The notes below the pieces were generated by a model. That model was not told the origin of the DNA. It did no database searches and saw only the letters and a program-made list of their open reading frames with translations. This document shows, one piece after another, positions 1 to 11,339 of a DNA stretch of 64,000 nt. The translations under genes and the position numbers were made by a program. The DNA is from Okapia johnstoni (Eukaryota; Chordata; Mammalia; Artiodactyla; Giraffidae). Position 1 is the first letter of the stretch. Each line of letters begins with the position of its first letter. Location of the stretch: assembly GCA_024291935.2 (NCBI GenBank), contig JAGTYA010000026.1, positions 9,652,001 through 9,716,000 of the forward strand. The letters are read 5' to 3'.

Positions 1-251
1 TTTGACTTTAGGATTCCTTATGTTGTTTTCTGTTTCTCATGAGCCCTCTGTTTCTTATCAGTTCCTGGTACACAGGAATGAGTCCAGCAGCACGCTGTTC
101 CCAGGACTGAGGTCATGGGATGGAATGCATACATGGATTTCCTTCAGTAACTTTTACCCTACGGTAAAACTGTTTATAGTCACGACCCTCTTACTCAAGT
201 TATGGTTGTCTTCTGGCCTTGTGACGATTGTTATTCCCTTGGTAATGGTTA
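1..251. other. Unique sequence, nothing recognised
   Basis: No repeat or exon was recognised here. The next ASRGL1 exon is not visible and must lie further left. Confidence 0.5.
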
Positions 252-835
252 TTCAGTTCAGTTCAGTTCAGTCGCTCAGTTGTGTCCGACTCTTCGCAAC
301 CCCATGAATCGCAGCACACCAGGCCTCCCTGTCCATCACCAACTCCCAGAGTCTACCCAAACTCATGTCCATCGAGTCGGTGATGCCATCCAGCCATCTC
401 ATCCTCTGTCGTCTCCTTCTCCTCCCGCCCCCAATCCTACCCAGCATTAGGGTCTTTTCCAATGAGTCAACACTTCGCATGAGGTGGCCCAAGTACTGGA
501 GTTTCAGCTTCAACATCAGTCCTTCCAATGAACACCCAGGGCTGATCTCCTTTAGGATGGACTGGTTGGATCTCCTTGCAGTCCAAGGGACTCTCAAGAG
601 TCTTCTCCAACACCACAGTTCAAAAGCATCAACTCTGTGGCGCTTAGCTTTCTTCACCGTCCAACTCTCACATCCATACATGACCACTGGAAAAACCATA
701 GCCTTGACTAGACGGGCCTTTGTTGGCAGAGTAATGTCTCTGCTTTTCAATATGCTATCTAGGTTGGCCATAACCTTCCTTCCAAGGAGTAGGCGTCTTT
801 TAATTTCATGGCTGCAATCACCATCAGCAGTGATG
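252..835 (-). mobile_element. BovB LINE, 5'-truncated
   Basis: The TTCAGTTCAG tail is at the left, and the minus strand encodes the C-terminal region of the BovB (RTE) reverse transcriptase protein, open for 167 residues ([31 protein letters not shown]). Only the last 0.58 kb is present. Possible imperfect target duplication: ATGGTTATT at the left, ATGGTTGTT at the right. Confidence 0.95.
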
Positions 836-1353
836 GTTGTTATACGTCTGGTTTTTGTTCTTTGCTTAACTTTATTTTTTGCCTAAAGCTTCCTGGTGTA
901 ACAATACATAAGCTCACGCAAACATGAATAAAGCACCCTTGTTCCACTAGAGACTTGGGTTCCCCACGTCCCTCTTTTCTTCTCCAGCTAGCTCCTTGGA
1001 GTGTGGGAACCTGCCAAGCTCACTTTTCTGCCTGGGCTTTCAAGACCTCCTTGAGAGGACGCCCTGTGCCTTCTTGAGCAGTACAAGTCCTGTGCAAGGG
1101 CTTTATTGGTTTTCCACGTAACCCGAGGGATATTAATTTCTCTCTTTTGCTTTTCGTTGACTCTGATCCACCAGGTTCTGGTCTGTAAAAAAGACCACAA
1201 TGATATATGATTTCATCTCTCACTTTACTACCCATTAAACGAACCTATCTGAACTCTCTCTCCTAGATACTCATCATTAGTTTTTCCCCCCTTATTACGT
1301 TTGGCATTTTATCAAATTTTGAAATAATGTTTACTAAGCCTAGAAGTGTCCCA
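836..1353. other. Intergenic stretch, nothing recognised
   Basis: No gene or repeat family was recognised; the short open frames here lack any familiar motif. Confidence 0.5.
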
Positions 1354-1704
1354 TTTAAAAAAATTTTTTTTAACTTATTTTTAGCTGTGCTGGGTCTGTG
1401 TTGCTGCACGGGCTTTTCTCCAGTTGTGGATTGGAGGAAGCCTCTCTTTCTTGTGGTGCAAGGGCTTCTCATTGCAGTGACTTCTCTTGTTGTGGAGCAC
1501 GGGCTTCAGGGCATGTGGGCTTCAGCAGCTGTGGCACATGGGTTGAATAGTTGTGGCTCCCAGGTTCTAGAGTATGGGCTCAACAGTTGAGCTGCGTGGG
1601 CTAAGTTGTTCCATGGCATGTGGGACCGTCCCAGATCAGGGATGGAACCCATGTCTCCTGCACGGGCAGGTGGATTCATTACCACTGAGCCACCAGGGAA
1701 GCCC
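1354..1704 (-). mobile_element. tRNA-derived ruminant SINE (CHR/SINE2-1 type), long form
   Basis: The right end is the inverted tRNA-like head (GAGCCACCAGGGAAGCCC) and the left end is A/T-rich, so the element reads on the minus strand. The body shows the typical alternating GTGCTGGGTC, TTGTTGTGGAGCACGGG and GTTGTGGCTCCC blocks. Confidence 0.88.
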
Positions 1705-1853
1705 TCCTGTTGTTTTTTATAAACACTATGTGAGGAGGTCATGAAAAGCACCATTATACTTGGCCAAATATTATTAATTTTCTAAAGATTTTTCTTGATG
1801 TGGACCGTTTATAAAATCTTTACTCAATTTATTACAACACTATTTCTGTTTTA

Positions 1854-1917
1854 CGCTTTGGCTTTTTGGCTGCATCGGAAGGTGTAGTCTTAACCATTGG
1901 ACCACCAGGGAAGTCCC
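1854..1917 (-). mobile_element. Short tRNA-derived SINE fragment
   Basis: The inverted head (GGACCACCAGGGAAGTCCC) with a short body only; the middle is deleted. Confidence 0.8.
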
Positions 1918-2647
1918 AAATATTATATTATTCTTTCAAGAACATTACATCTATGTTTTTTATCTTTGCCTTTTCTGGTTATCAACTGTCTGCTGTTTAT
2001 CCAGCCTTTCCCCTCCAATTCCAATAACTGCATATGTTCTTTTCTGGTGTATGATTCTTCATGATCAGCAATTAAATTTTCCTTTAGTAAAGAACATGAA
2101 GTTGTCAGGATTTATCTGAACTGTTCAAGTTGTGGATTTGGCGAGAATATTTCTAATTTTCACTGTTTCAATACATAATTAAATCTTCATTGAACAAAGA
2201 ATCTGTAATGTTCTCTTTGTGAATTTTATGTGGGTCATCCTGGAAGAAGACTGCTTACTTTTAAAGCAGACCATTTCTTTGAAGATTTTTTTACCCCTTT
2301 TTTCCTTTCAGTTTTCTTTCATGAGTTCCTCTTTAGTATTCTTTTTCTATCAAAATCTTGACTTGTACACATTTTCAATAATCTAGGAATTAGAAAGTGA
2401 AACGTAACTATACTGACAGTGTACAACATCAGCATATATTTTCATCAAAATTAAGGGCAAATCCAAAAAAAGAGAATAAAAGTAATTTGTAGATACAACT
2501 TCAAAAGTTAGTTTTTTCTAAAATTCACAAAATTATTAAGGTCTAAACATTTGTTATAATTAATGAATAGAACCATTTTAAATAAAAATTACCTAAAAGT
2601 TGAACATTTCAACATTTAAAAAAGTTTAATTCAACCTTAAGTATTAC
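1918..2647. other. AT-rich unique sequence
   Basis: No coding region or known repeat was recognised. Confidence 0.5.
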
Positions 2648-2779
2648 TTTTTTTTTTTTGCTGCCCTGGGTCTTATTTGCTGTGTGTGGGATCTAGTTCC
2701 ATGACCAGGGATCATACATGGGCCCCCTGCATTGGGAGCACAGAATCTTAACCAATGGACCGACCACCAAGGAAGTCCC
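2648..2779 (-). mobile_element. tRNA-derived ruminant SINE (CHR/SINE2-1 type)
   Basis: A T-tract at 2650-2659 is followed by the inverted body and head, ending ACCACCAAGGAAGTCCC. The orientation is minus. Confidence 0.88.
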
Positions 2780-2889
2780 TCAATCTTAAGTATGTTTATA
2801 AGAATAAAACCATTCATAATTCTAATATTCAGCATCCATCTAGCTGCCAGCATAAAGAGTCAGTTCCTTGTGCAGGTTCTGTCTAGACC

Positions 2890-3266
2890 TGCACTGCCCA
2901 ATACAGCACCGCTGGCTGCTGAGCACCAGAGATGCGGGCGGTACCCGGTAAGACATGCTGTCAGTGCAGAATGCATGGCAGATTTGAAAGATTTAGCACG
3001 AAAGCATGTAAAATATCTCATAAATAATTTCTTATGTTGATTACATGTTTTTTAAAACACTCATTTATCTTTAATTGAAGGATAACTGCTTTACAATACT
3101 GGTTTGGATTACATGTTGAAATGATAATATTTGGGGTATAATGAGTTAACTATAAATATGATTAATTTCACTCTTTTTTTTTTTTTTTTTTTGCTTTTTT
3201 AATGTGGCTATTAGAAAAGGTTAAATTACACATATGGCTCTCATTTTTTCTATTGGACAGTGCGGG
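2890..3266. mobile_element. Non-autonomous hAT-like DNA transposon, interrupted
   Basis: The ends are inverted copies of each other (CACTGCCCAATA at the left, TATTGGACAGTG at the right) and the element is flanked by perfect 8-bp copies of TCTAGACC at 2882-2889 and 3267-3274, the target length used by hAT transposases. The arms resemble the old mammalian repeats that begin CAGTGCTGTCCAATA. An L1 3' fragment and a T-tract sit inside it. The subfamily is not assigned. Confidence 0.7.
3045..3172 (-). mobile_element. L1 3'-end fragment inside the hAT-like element
   Basis: The stretch TTTAATTGAAGGATAACTGCT followed by TTACAATACTGG matches, inverted, the end of the ruminant L1 3'UTR seen again at 18.1 kb and 61.0 kb. 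The limits are approximate. Confidence 0.55.
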
Positions 3267-3274
3267 TCTAGACC

Positions 3275-3744
3275 TACATATTCACAAATCTCAGGGTAGT
3301 GGGAACTGGCCCTCAGTGCAAATCTTGCAGATATTATACTAATTCGTGGATAACTCCAGAATTGCAAACCGAGCCATGTAGAAAGAAAAAGGACACTTGG
3401 CACCACTGGGAAACACTTTGTTTTACAAGAATTTCTTTCAAAAAACATTGTCTTTTTTCCTTAACTAAGTCCTTCTGCTGTTCAATTCTTCCCCCACACT
3501 CCAAAGCAGGGTCTATTTCTGATGTCAGCAGTGGTATAATCCACAAGCTTTTAGACTCAGGTGGCCTTTACTTCCAAGACACAGAGCAAGAGATGCAGAG
3601 AAGCACTTCCCTGGGGGCTGAATGATATCAGTCACAAGAGCGGATGATGAGGGTGACGGGCAACAATGTGCCACGGCTGAGTGACAGAGGTGCCCCATGG
3701 GTCTGCAATAAACCAACTGTTTTGTGTATTTGCGCTATGCTATT
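3275..3744. other. Unique sequence, nothing recognised
   Basis: A few overlapping short open frames exist on both strands, but none has a recognisable motif or convincing splice sites. Confidence 0.5.
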
Positions 3745-3973
3745 GCTTGTGTGCTAAGTTGCTTAACTGTGTCCAATTCTTTGTAACTCCATGGACTGCA
3801 GCCCGCCAGGCTTGTCTGTCCTTGGGATTCTCCAAGCAAGAATACTGGAGTAGGCTGCCATTTTCCTCCTCCAGGGGATCTTCCCAACCCAGGGATCAAA
3901 CCTGCATCTCCTGTGCCTTCTGCATTGTAGGCAGTAGGTGGTTTCTTTACCCACTGAGCCATCGGGGAAGCCC
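3745..3973 (-). mobile_element. Bov-tA SINE
   Basis: The Bov-A body is at the left (GTGTCCAATTCTTTG, CCATGGACTGCAGCCCGCC) and the tRNA-Glu-like head at the right (ACTGAGCCATCGGGGAAGCCC). It reads on the minus strand. Confidence 0.95.
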
Positions 3974-4952
3974 ATTTGTGATATGAGGGTCTTCTAAAGT
4001 GCAGGGCCCAGGACAGGAGCCCCTCTTGCTTATATGGAAGAACAGTACAGGCTGGGAGAGATGGTGTTGTTGCAGAAATTCTGGAAACAATATGGCAATA
4101 TCTATTAAAATGGACATAACCCACTGATAAAGCAAACCCACAGACACAACAACACCTTTGGTAAAGATTATCAACAGCTACCAACATACGGCCAATCTTG
4201 TGAAGCAGATTCTTAACCTGGGACATGTTGTAATCACCTGGAAAACTTTTTTTCTAATGGACCTGCATGGCCTCTGCACCTCAGCTCCACTAAATCAGAT
4301 CCTGAAGAAAAGGAGCTCAGACATGTGTATTTTGAAAAAGCTCTTAAGATGATACTAAAGTATACCTCTGATTAAAAATTACAAATCTAAAAGGGTGTGT
4401 AGAATTAATAGATTATATTCCATTATATTCTTTATTCTGGGCCACATTCAAATTTTATTTTTCAAGTTTTGCTTTAAACAGGGGGGCTTTTATTTGGCAC
4501 TTTTGAATGGGTAACACAGAAAACAATAATTCAGAACACATGATTAATTCACTTTCCAGGGCTATGCTGACTTCTCTGCCCCATGGAAGGTGCCTAAGTA
4601 AGTCCACAGGGTAGTGTAGATCACAGAGGACCTGTGCAGTGTACTGAAGACAACAAACCGATCAAGAAGCTTGCACGTAATTAATACATCAACACCCAGC
4701 ATTCATCTGTTAAATCATGTTGGAAAAGGAACTCTCAGCTGACTGTGAGTAACTATTCATAGGAGTAAAAAATGAGGTTAAATTTCAGAATCAAAGAGCA
4801 GCTTTTCCATTATTTAGTGTGAACTGTTCTATACAAAAACTGAAACTACCTTGTTGATATTGGACTTTTTTAAGAAATGTGGATAATCAGACATGTGTCA
4901 AACTTCCACATCTGGATAACTCCCCAAAATGTGAGCCACAGATGATACTTAC
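3974..4952. other. ASRGL1 intron 3 sequence, unique
   Basis: No repeat or further ASRGL1 exon is recognised between the exon 3 donor and the SINE at 3745-3973. Confidence 0.5.
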
Positions 4953-5107
4953 TTCTGACAGTCTTTCTGAGCATCTTTTTCAAGCTTTTCTTTTTCCAGG
5001 CGTTTTTTGTTTCTTTCTGTTACCAGTTGTTCTCCAGGAATTTTTGGAATCCCATTGGCTGCTGCAAATTTTGCTGCACCTTGGTCAGTCAGAAAGCAGT
5101 GAGGTGT
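4953..5107 (-). CDS. ASRGL1: ASRGL1 third coding exon (residues 113-163 plus two bases of codon 164)
   Basis: This 155-base exon has an acceptor ending TCAAG and a strong CAGAA|gtaagt donor (4952-4951). It encodes TPHCFLTDQGAAKFAAANG followed by a stretch ending IPGEQLVTERNKKRLEKEK and then DAQKDCQ, the linker at the end of the alpha chain. The exon leaves in phase 2. The self-cleavage Gly-Thr and catalytic threonine of the family (Thr168 in human ASRGL1) would fall a few residues into the next exon. That exon was looked for in 1-4900 on this strand and not found, so it is presumably left of the window. Compared with my memory of human ASRGL1 the linker before DCQK is one residue shorter. Confidence 0.95.
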
Positions 5108-5309
5108 CTTGAGCCAGAAAGAAAGGGGAAAATAGTTGGTTTCTTGAAAAAGTTAAACTCTTTTTAATTGTTCCAGCTGTGTGGAAATAATTATTCTCTC
5201 TGGGTAAAGGCCTCAAGAATGCAAATTCCACTGGGATAATTTTCTGAATGTTGAGAAAAGCCTACCTCTCTGAGTTTTTGTATTTTCAACTTACATATGA
5301 TCTTAAATT

Positions 5310-5450
5310 TTAATCCATTTTTATTTTATGTATGCTACTTATTCATTTACTATGCTGCATAGTTTCTCAGATCTTAGTTCCCTGACCAAGGACTGACCCT
5401 GGCCCCTGGCAGTGGAAATGCAGTGTCCTAACCACTGGGGAATTCTCCCA
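5310..5450 (-). mobile_element. Diverged tRNA-derived SINE in ASRGL1 intron 2
   Basis: Contains CAGATCTTAGTTCCCTGACC and a degraded inverted head (TAACCACTGGGGAATTCTCCC). It lies between coding exons 2 and 3. Confidence 0.75.
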
Positions 5451-5733
5451 TACATGCTATTTCCACAGCTGGTCTCTTCAGTTTGAATATGTTATGTTAC
5501 ATGTGCTGAGAACAGGCTGAAGAAAATATAGGAAGAGAACATGTAACACCTGGTCAAGTGATCATGAGTCAGAATCTGGGTTTCCTTGAGAAACTTAAAT
5601 AACGACACTGTTTTTGTTCTTTCATACAGTTTTAGGAGAACAGTGGTCTCAAGTGTTTCCCCACAGTCAGACCCCTTTTGGGTGCTGAAGTTAAGCAGTG
5701 ACAGTTGGGAAAGGGTGGTTCGGTCCCACATAC

Positions 5734-5876
5734 CTTGTCCATAACAAGTCGTGCGAGTTTAATGGGATTTGCGACACAGCGGACTGCAGACACCGCCCCT
5801 GCAGACAGGTCTTTTCCATTCATGATACTGGCATCCATTTCAATCTCACCATTTTCGTTCAAGACAGACCCACAAC
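5734..5876 (-). CDS. ASRGL1: ASRGL1 second coding exon (completes codon 65, to residue 112)
   Basis: This exon of 143 bases is bounded by a pyrimidine-rich acceptor (TTTTAG|GT) and an AAG|gtatgt donor at 5733-5732. It enters in phase 1, completes Gly65 and reads [20 protein letters not shown], then [20 protein letters not shown] and LARLVMDK. The EMDASIM segment and the SAGAV segment are strongly conserved in ASRGL1 and related plant-type asparaginases. It leaves in phase 0. The intron towards exon 1 is about 7.9 kb and holds an ancient L1, an ERV remnant and several SINEs. No stop or frameshift is seen. Confidence 0.97.
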
Positions 5877-5879
5877 CTA

Positions 5880-6400
5880 AAACCAAAGAGAAGTCGAAAA
5901 GCAAGAGTTAAGAATTTAGAAATGGCTTCAGAGCTTGCTCTCTCAGCTGCCTACTTTAATTCATCCTCTACTTCTCTGTCAAAGGAACACTTCTAAAAAC
6001 ACAAATCTGACTCGGTACCCCGTGACCTACAAAATAAAAGGTACGAAGCCCTTCCTGATCTGGCCTCTGACTTGCTTTTCCAGCTTCATCTCCTCTCCAT
6101 GGCAACATTTTACTGCAACATTAGGTTTCCTTGAACGTATTAAAACCGTCAGGTCTCATTACTCTGTTTCCTTTACCACTAGCAGCTTTTCTCCACCGTT
6201 CTCTACCTACATGATCCCTGTAAGTGTAGTTGTTCTTAACCTCCAACTGGCTCTGTTTCCTCAGAGGGATAAGAACAAAGCTCAAGAATATTTAAAGGAG
6301 TACAAAAATATCCAGAACCTAACAAGTGTTTGGTACCTAATGAGAAATCACCAGGCACAAAAAGAAACAGGAAATTATGACCCATAATGAGCAATACCAA
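5880..6400. other. Intronic sequence, possible L2 remnant
   Basis: Positions about 6040-6180 have the C/T-rich wording of an old L2 LINE (TTCCTGATCTGGCCTCTGAC), but this is weak. No gene is seen. Confidence 0.3.
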
Positions 6401-7723
6401 CAACAACAAAATCAATCAATAGCAACAGACTCGGAAATGACATAAATCACGGCATTATTAGACAAGAGCATTAAAGCAGCTGTTGTAACTGTTCCATATG
6501 TACCAGAATGTGGAAGAAAAGATGAAAAGGACCCAAAGAGAACTTCTAGAAATGAAAAAGAAAAAGTCTGAAATGAAAAAACACACTGGATAGGATTAAT
6601 ACCAACTTAGACACTGCAGAAAAGACGAATGAACTTAAGACACAGCAAAAGATTGAAAAACACCTTGAACACAGTCTATCACTGAGCTCAGGGACAGTTT
6701 CAAGCAGTCCAGTACACGTGTAATTGGAATCCCCAAAGGAGAGGTGAGACAGAGGGACAAAAAATGTTTAAGGAAATGATGAATTTTCAAATTTGGTGAA
6801 TACTATAAATTCACAGATCAGAAAAGCACAACAAACTCCAAGGAAAAGTAACACGAAGAAAAGTACACTCAGGCATACCGTGATCAAACAGCTCAGTGCT
6901 AACGAGAAGAGGAGATGTTAAAAGCAGCCCGAGAAAGACACACTGGGCGTAGAAGCAGAAAGAAAAATGCCAGCCTGTTTCTTGCCAGAAACAATGCAAA
7001 CCAGAAGACAGAGGAGCAACATCTTTAAAGCTCTGAAAGAAAAAAAAACGTCAAGTTGGAATTCTACACACGGTGAAAGTATCTTTAAAGAACCCCAAAG
7101 ACTTTATAGACATACAAAAGCTAAAAAAAAAAAAAAAAAGTACCAACAGCAGCTGTGCAACACAAGAAGCGTTAAAGAAGTCTTTCAAGCAGAAGGAAAA
7201 TGACCACAGACAGCGATCAGGATTCCCCCAAAGAATGAAGAACACTGCAAACGGCTAACATGTGGATACCTTTTCCCTTTACTTTTATAGTATCTTTAAA
7301 ATAAAACTGTTTAAAGTAAAAATAATAACAATGCATTGGGTAACTTATCACTTATAAAACATATGAAAACAGTAGCACAAAGGCTAGGAAAGGAGAAACA
7401 GGTGTATGCTGCGTAAAGTTCTTCTATTATGCATGAAGTTTGATATTACTTAAGGTAGACTGTGATAAATGAGAGATGTATACTCTAAACTCTAAAACAA
7501 CCTTTAAAAAAGACGTTTAGTTACTAGGCCAGCAAAGGAGGTAACAAGGAATTACAAACATTCAATTATTCCAAAAGAAGGCAGAAAAAAGTAGAAAAAG
7601 AGGAAAAGGGGAACAATGAATAGATTGGACAAAGAGAAGACAAACAGCAAGATGACAAGTTTGTGCCAAACCATATCAGTGATCACATTAAATGGAAATG
7701 GTCTAAACATCTCTGTAAAAAGC

Positions 7724-7880
7724 CCGCCAGGCTCCTCTGTCCATGGGGAATCTCCAGGCAAGAATACTGGAGTGGGTTGCCATCCCTTCCTCCAGGGGAT
7801 CTTCCCAACCCAGGGATCGAACCCAGGTCTCCCGCTTTGCAGGTGAATTCTTTACCATCTGAGACACCAGGGAAGCCCCA
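7724..7880 (-). mobile_element. Bov-tA SINE inserted in the ancient L1
   Basis: Truncated at its Bov-A end. Perfect 9-bp target duplications GTAAAAAGC lie at 7715-7723 and 7881-7889. Confidence 0.92.
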
Positions 7881-9417
7881 GTAAAAAGCAGAGATTGTCA
7901 AACTGTATGAAAAGATAGGGCATAATTATATGCTGCCAATGAAAAATCTACTTTAAATATAAAGATGCAAATAGTTTAAAAGTAAAAGAATAGACAAATT
8001 ATATAACATGCCAAAATGAATCAAATGACAACTGGAACAACTGTACTAATATCAGGCAAAGCACACTTCACAGTGAGGAGCATTAAATAATAATAAGGAC
8101 ACTAAGCAATGATACAGGGGGCCAGTTCCCTGAGAAGACAACAATCTATACACCAGATAACAGCTTCAAAATACGTGAAGTAAACACTGATAGAACTCAA
8201 AGGAGAAAAAGACAAATCCACCATTACAACGAAAGACTTCAATACTCCTGTCTCAGTAATCAGTAGCAATAAACAATCAAGATACAGAAGGTATGAACAA
8301 CATTACCAATGAACTTGACCTTATTTCTATACAACAACAGCAGAGTACATTCTTTTTAAGTGCAAATGGGCATGGTAGAACACATTCTGAGCCAAAAACC
8401 AAACCTTACGAAGTTTAATAAGAATGCAAATCACATAAAGCATATCCTCTGACTGTAACAGAATTAAACTAAAAATCAGTAACAGATATTTGGAAAAGCC
8501 ACAAATATTTGGAAATTAAGTATTATATTTCTAAATAATTCATGATATAATGAGGAAGTCACAAGGAAAATTAGAACACATTTTGAATGGAATGAAAATC
8601 AAGACAACATACAAAAACAGGTAAAAAAAAAAAATCAAAGCCGTGCTAGGGTAAAATTTAAAACATTAAATGCTTATATTAGCAAAGAATAGTCTTAAAT
8701 TAATGATCTAACAGGAGAAAGAAAAGTAAATTATTCCCAATGCAAGCTGAATGAATAAAGGAAATAACAAAGATAAATCAATGAAATTCAGAATAGAAAA
8801 AGAGCAAAATAAAAAAAAACAGAAAAATCCACAAAATCCACCCCCCAAAACAAAAGCTAGTTCTTTGAAAAGAACAATAAACTTGATAAACTCTAGACTG
8901 ACGAAGAAAAAAAAAAAAAGACATAAATTACATATATCAGGAATGAAAGAAGGAACCTCTCTACAGACCATACAGATATCAAAAGCATAACACAGAAATG
9001 TTGCAAATTCAGCAACTTACATAAAATATAAACATTTCTTGAAAGACAACTGACAAAACTCACTCAAAGAATAAATAGATAAGCTGAATAGTGCCGTGCC
9101 TATTAAAAAATTTGATTTCTTAGTTAAAAGCTTTCCACCAAAACAAACAAAAATCAACCTACAAATCTACCAAAAACCAATCTACAAAATATTACAAACA
9201 AATAATGCCAACTTTATATAAATTCTTCGAGAAAAACAGATGAGAAGGGAACACTTTTCAATTCAACATATGAAGCCAGCATCATCCTCATTTCAAAACC
9301 AGACAGATGTTGTAAGAAAATCAAACTATAGACCAGTATCTCTCATGAACATAGATGCAAAATCTTAAGAAAACACCATGAAATCAAACCCAGAATTTTA
9401 TGTATATATTACATATA

Positions 9418-9470
9418 TGTAATGTGATATATATATATATACATATACCTATATATGTACATATATCACA
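9418..9470. repeat. AT-rich simple repeat (ATAT/ACATAT)
   Basis: Alternating TATATATA and ACATATAC tracts within the decayed L1. Confidence 0.8.
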
Positions 9471-9656
9471 ACAAAGTGGTGTTAATCCCAGAGAAGAAAA
9501 CCCGGTTCAAAATTCAAAAACCAATCAGTCAATCTTCACCATGTCAACAGACAAAACAAAAACCATATGATCATCTCAACAGATGCAGAAAAAGGACTGG
9601 ATAAAACTCAACATCCATACATGATTAAAAAATCTCAAAAAACTAAGAATAAGGTG

Positions 9657-9908
9657 GGACTTCCCTGGTGGTCCAGTGGTGAAGAATCCGCCTTGCAATG
9701 CAAGGGACACCAGTTCAATTACTAGTCCGGGAAGATGCCACATGCTTCAGAGCAACTAAGCCCATGGGCAGCAATTGCTGAGCCCATGGGCTGCAACTGC
9801 TGAAGCCCCTGTGCCTAGGGTGTGTGCTCCGCAACAAGAGAGCCCTGGAGACGAGAAGCCTGCACACTGCCATGAAGAGTAACTCCCACTTGTGGCAACT
9901 AGACAGAG
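9657..9908 (+). mobile_element. tRNA-derived ruminant SINE (CHR/SINE2-1 type)
   Basis: The head GGACTTCCCTGGTGGTCCAG is at the left; the body has GCAACTGCTGAAGCCC and GCAACAAGAGAGCCC. Plus orientation. Confidence 0.9.
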
Positions 9909-10504
9909 TCTGTAGGGAAAATTCTATAGAGTATACTGTAGGGAAAATACATTACCTATTTAAAGTTTTGTGTAAATACTGCTCAACTCTGGTGAAAGCA
10001 AAGGGTCCCTATTTGGTTGCCAATATGAGTCTAAAGAATATTTCTAGCATTTAAAGTTAAACTGTTGGTGTCTAATAAATAAACTATTTTTTAATAAAGT
10101 GTTATGAAACAAGCTTCAAACATAAAATGAAACCTATATTGAAAGAAGAATACAATGTAAACAATGTTTTAACAGACATTCAGATAAGCTTTGTCATGAA
10201 TGCAAATTATTGCCACCTAACTCAGTAACTGCCAGGGCTCAGCTTTTTGTATGCAGTTCCCAAATAGTTCCTCTAGAGGATTATAGCAGAGGTTGCTGAA
10301 AATAGCTGGGAGAGGCAAACAGAAAAAAGAGCTCGAGGTGGAGAGCATGCTGTTAAAAGTTCCACCTTTACCCCCAGATCTTAGATTTCCTTCTTTTCAG
10401 CCGGCTCTCTTTTCCCTTGATGTGCAGAGTGGACATCTGGGAAACGAGAAGGGAGCCACTCAGAATGCAGGCTCCAGATTCAGAGCAGAGGAACGAGAAC
10501 CAGC
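9909..10504. other. ASRGL1 intronic sequence, nothing recognised
   Basis: Unique DNA with no supported exon. Confidence 0.5.
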
Positions 10505-10622
10505 GGCTGCAGCTCCCTATCCAAGTCTGTGCGACCCCACAGATGGCAGCCCACCAGGCTCCCCCGTCCCTGGGATTCTCCAGGCAAGAACACTGGAGTG
10601 GGTTGCCATTTCCTTCTCCAAT
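10505..10622 (-). mobile_element. Bov-A monomer SINE fragment
   Basis: GTGCGACCCCACAGATGGCAG to GTTGCCATTTCCTTCTCCAA is one Bov-A unit of a Bov-A2, minus orientation, without a tRNA head. Confidence 0.9.
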
Positions 10623-11044
10623 TTAGCAGCAGTCCCTAGCTTGCCACTGCACCCCGCTGGTTTAGACGGTGGGAGACCAGAATGACTTGCTCCAAATGAA
10701 GGTCTCCTGTGAAGAAGCAGGGACTGTCAGCCAACGGGGTCCTGACTGCTAACAGGCACAGAGCTTAACCAGTCCCCCACGGGCTGCTGCTGGCAAGGGG
10801 TGGAAGGGCATTCAGTAAACTCTGGCTCAACAAACAGCCGCAGAATGCAGTTATGGCTCATTCCACGGGTCAAAGAGTGCAGGGTAGAGGCAAGGGGACA
10901 GAACCATTACTAAATATCTGATGACTAACTGGTTAGATTTCCTGAAATTCTTTTCTGTGACAGATGTCAGGCGGATGGGTGGTACAATTCTAAGAAGTAT
11001 TTTAATTCCGAGATTTTAGGTTTTCTATGTCAAAATAAAGGGGA
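10623..11044. other. ASRGL1 intronic sequence, nothing recognised
   Basis: No supported feature. Confidence 0.5.
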
Positions 11045-11230
11045 AATGAGTGTCTTCTAGCAAGTTACTTAATCTCTTTGTGCCTTAGCTTCCTCATCTG
11101 AGAAATGAGCATAATAATTACACCTAATCACAGGACAGAAGTGCAGATTAAATGAGTTAATCAGTCAAGTTTCTTAGACTATGGTTTGGTACACAGTTAG
11201 ACACTCATAGTAGTTATGATAATTATTACT
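11045..11230 (+). mobile_element. MIR SINE
   Basis: CAAGTTACTTAATCTCTTTG, CCTCATCTGAGAAATGAGCA and AGATTAAATGAGTTAAT follow the MIR core and 3' region in sense orientation. Confidence 0.85.
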
Positions 11231-11339
11231 CTAAAAAAGGATTTATCTGAGTGAAAGGTCACAAAAGAATCACTCTTTGTGAATGCATTTATGTGAAACA
11301 ACAGAAGTGGGCCTTTGTGGGGTCAGGATGTGTGGAGGG

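Larger units (their letters stand above)
6400..9650 (+). mobile_element. Ancient L1 (L1M type), ORF1 end through the 5' part of ORF2, decayed
   Basis: The A-rich sense strand holds recognisable L1M phrases in the right order: GAACTTCTAGAAATGAAAAA (ORF1 region, 6541), GAATTCTACACACGGTGAAA (about 7061), the inter-ORF region (7260-7420) and CTAGTTCTTTGAAAAGAACA (ORF2, about 8857). All frames are broken. It fills much of the intron between ASRGL1 coding exons 1 and 2 and is antisense to the gene. Confidence 0.8.

Noticed and set aside
1..4900. Next ASRGL1 exon with the catalytic threonine
   Set aside because: The expected GTVGAVALD and TSTGG coding regions were not found on the minus strand, so the exon is presumed to be outside the window.
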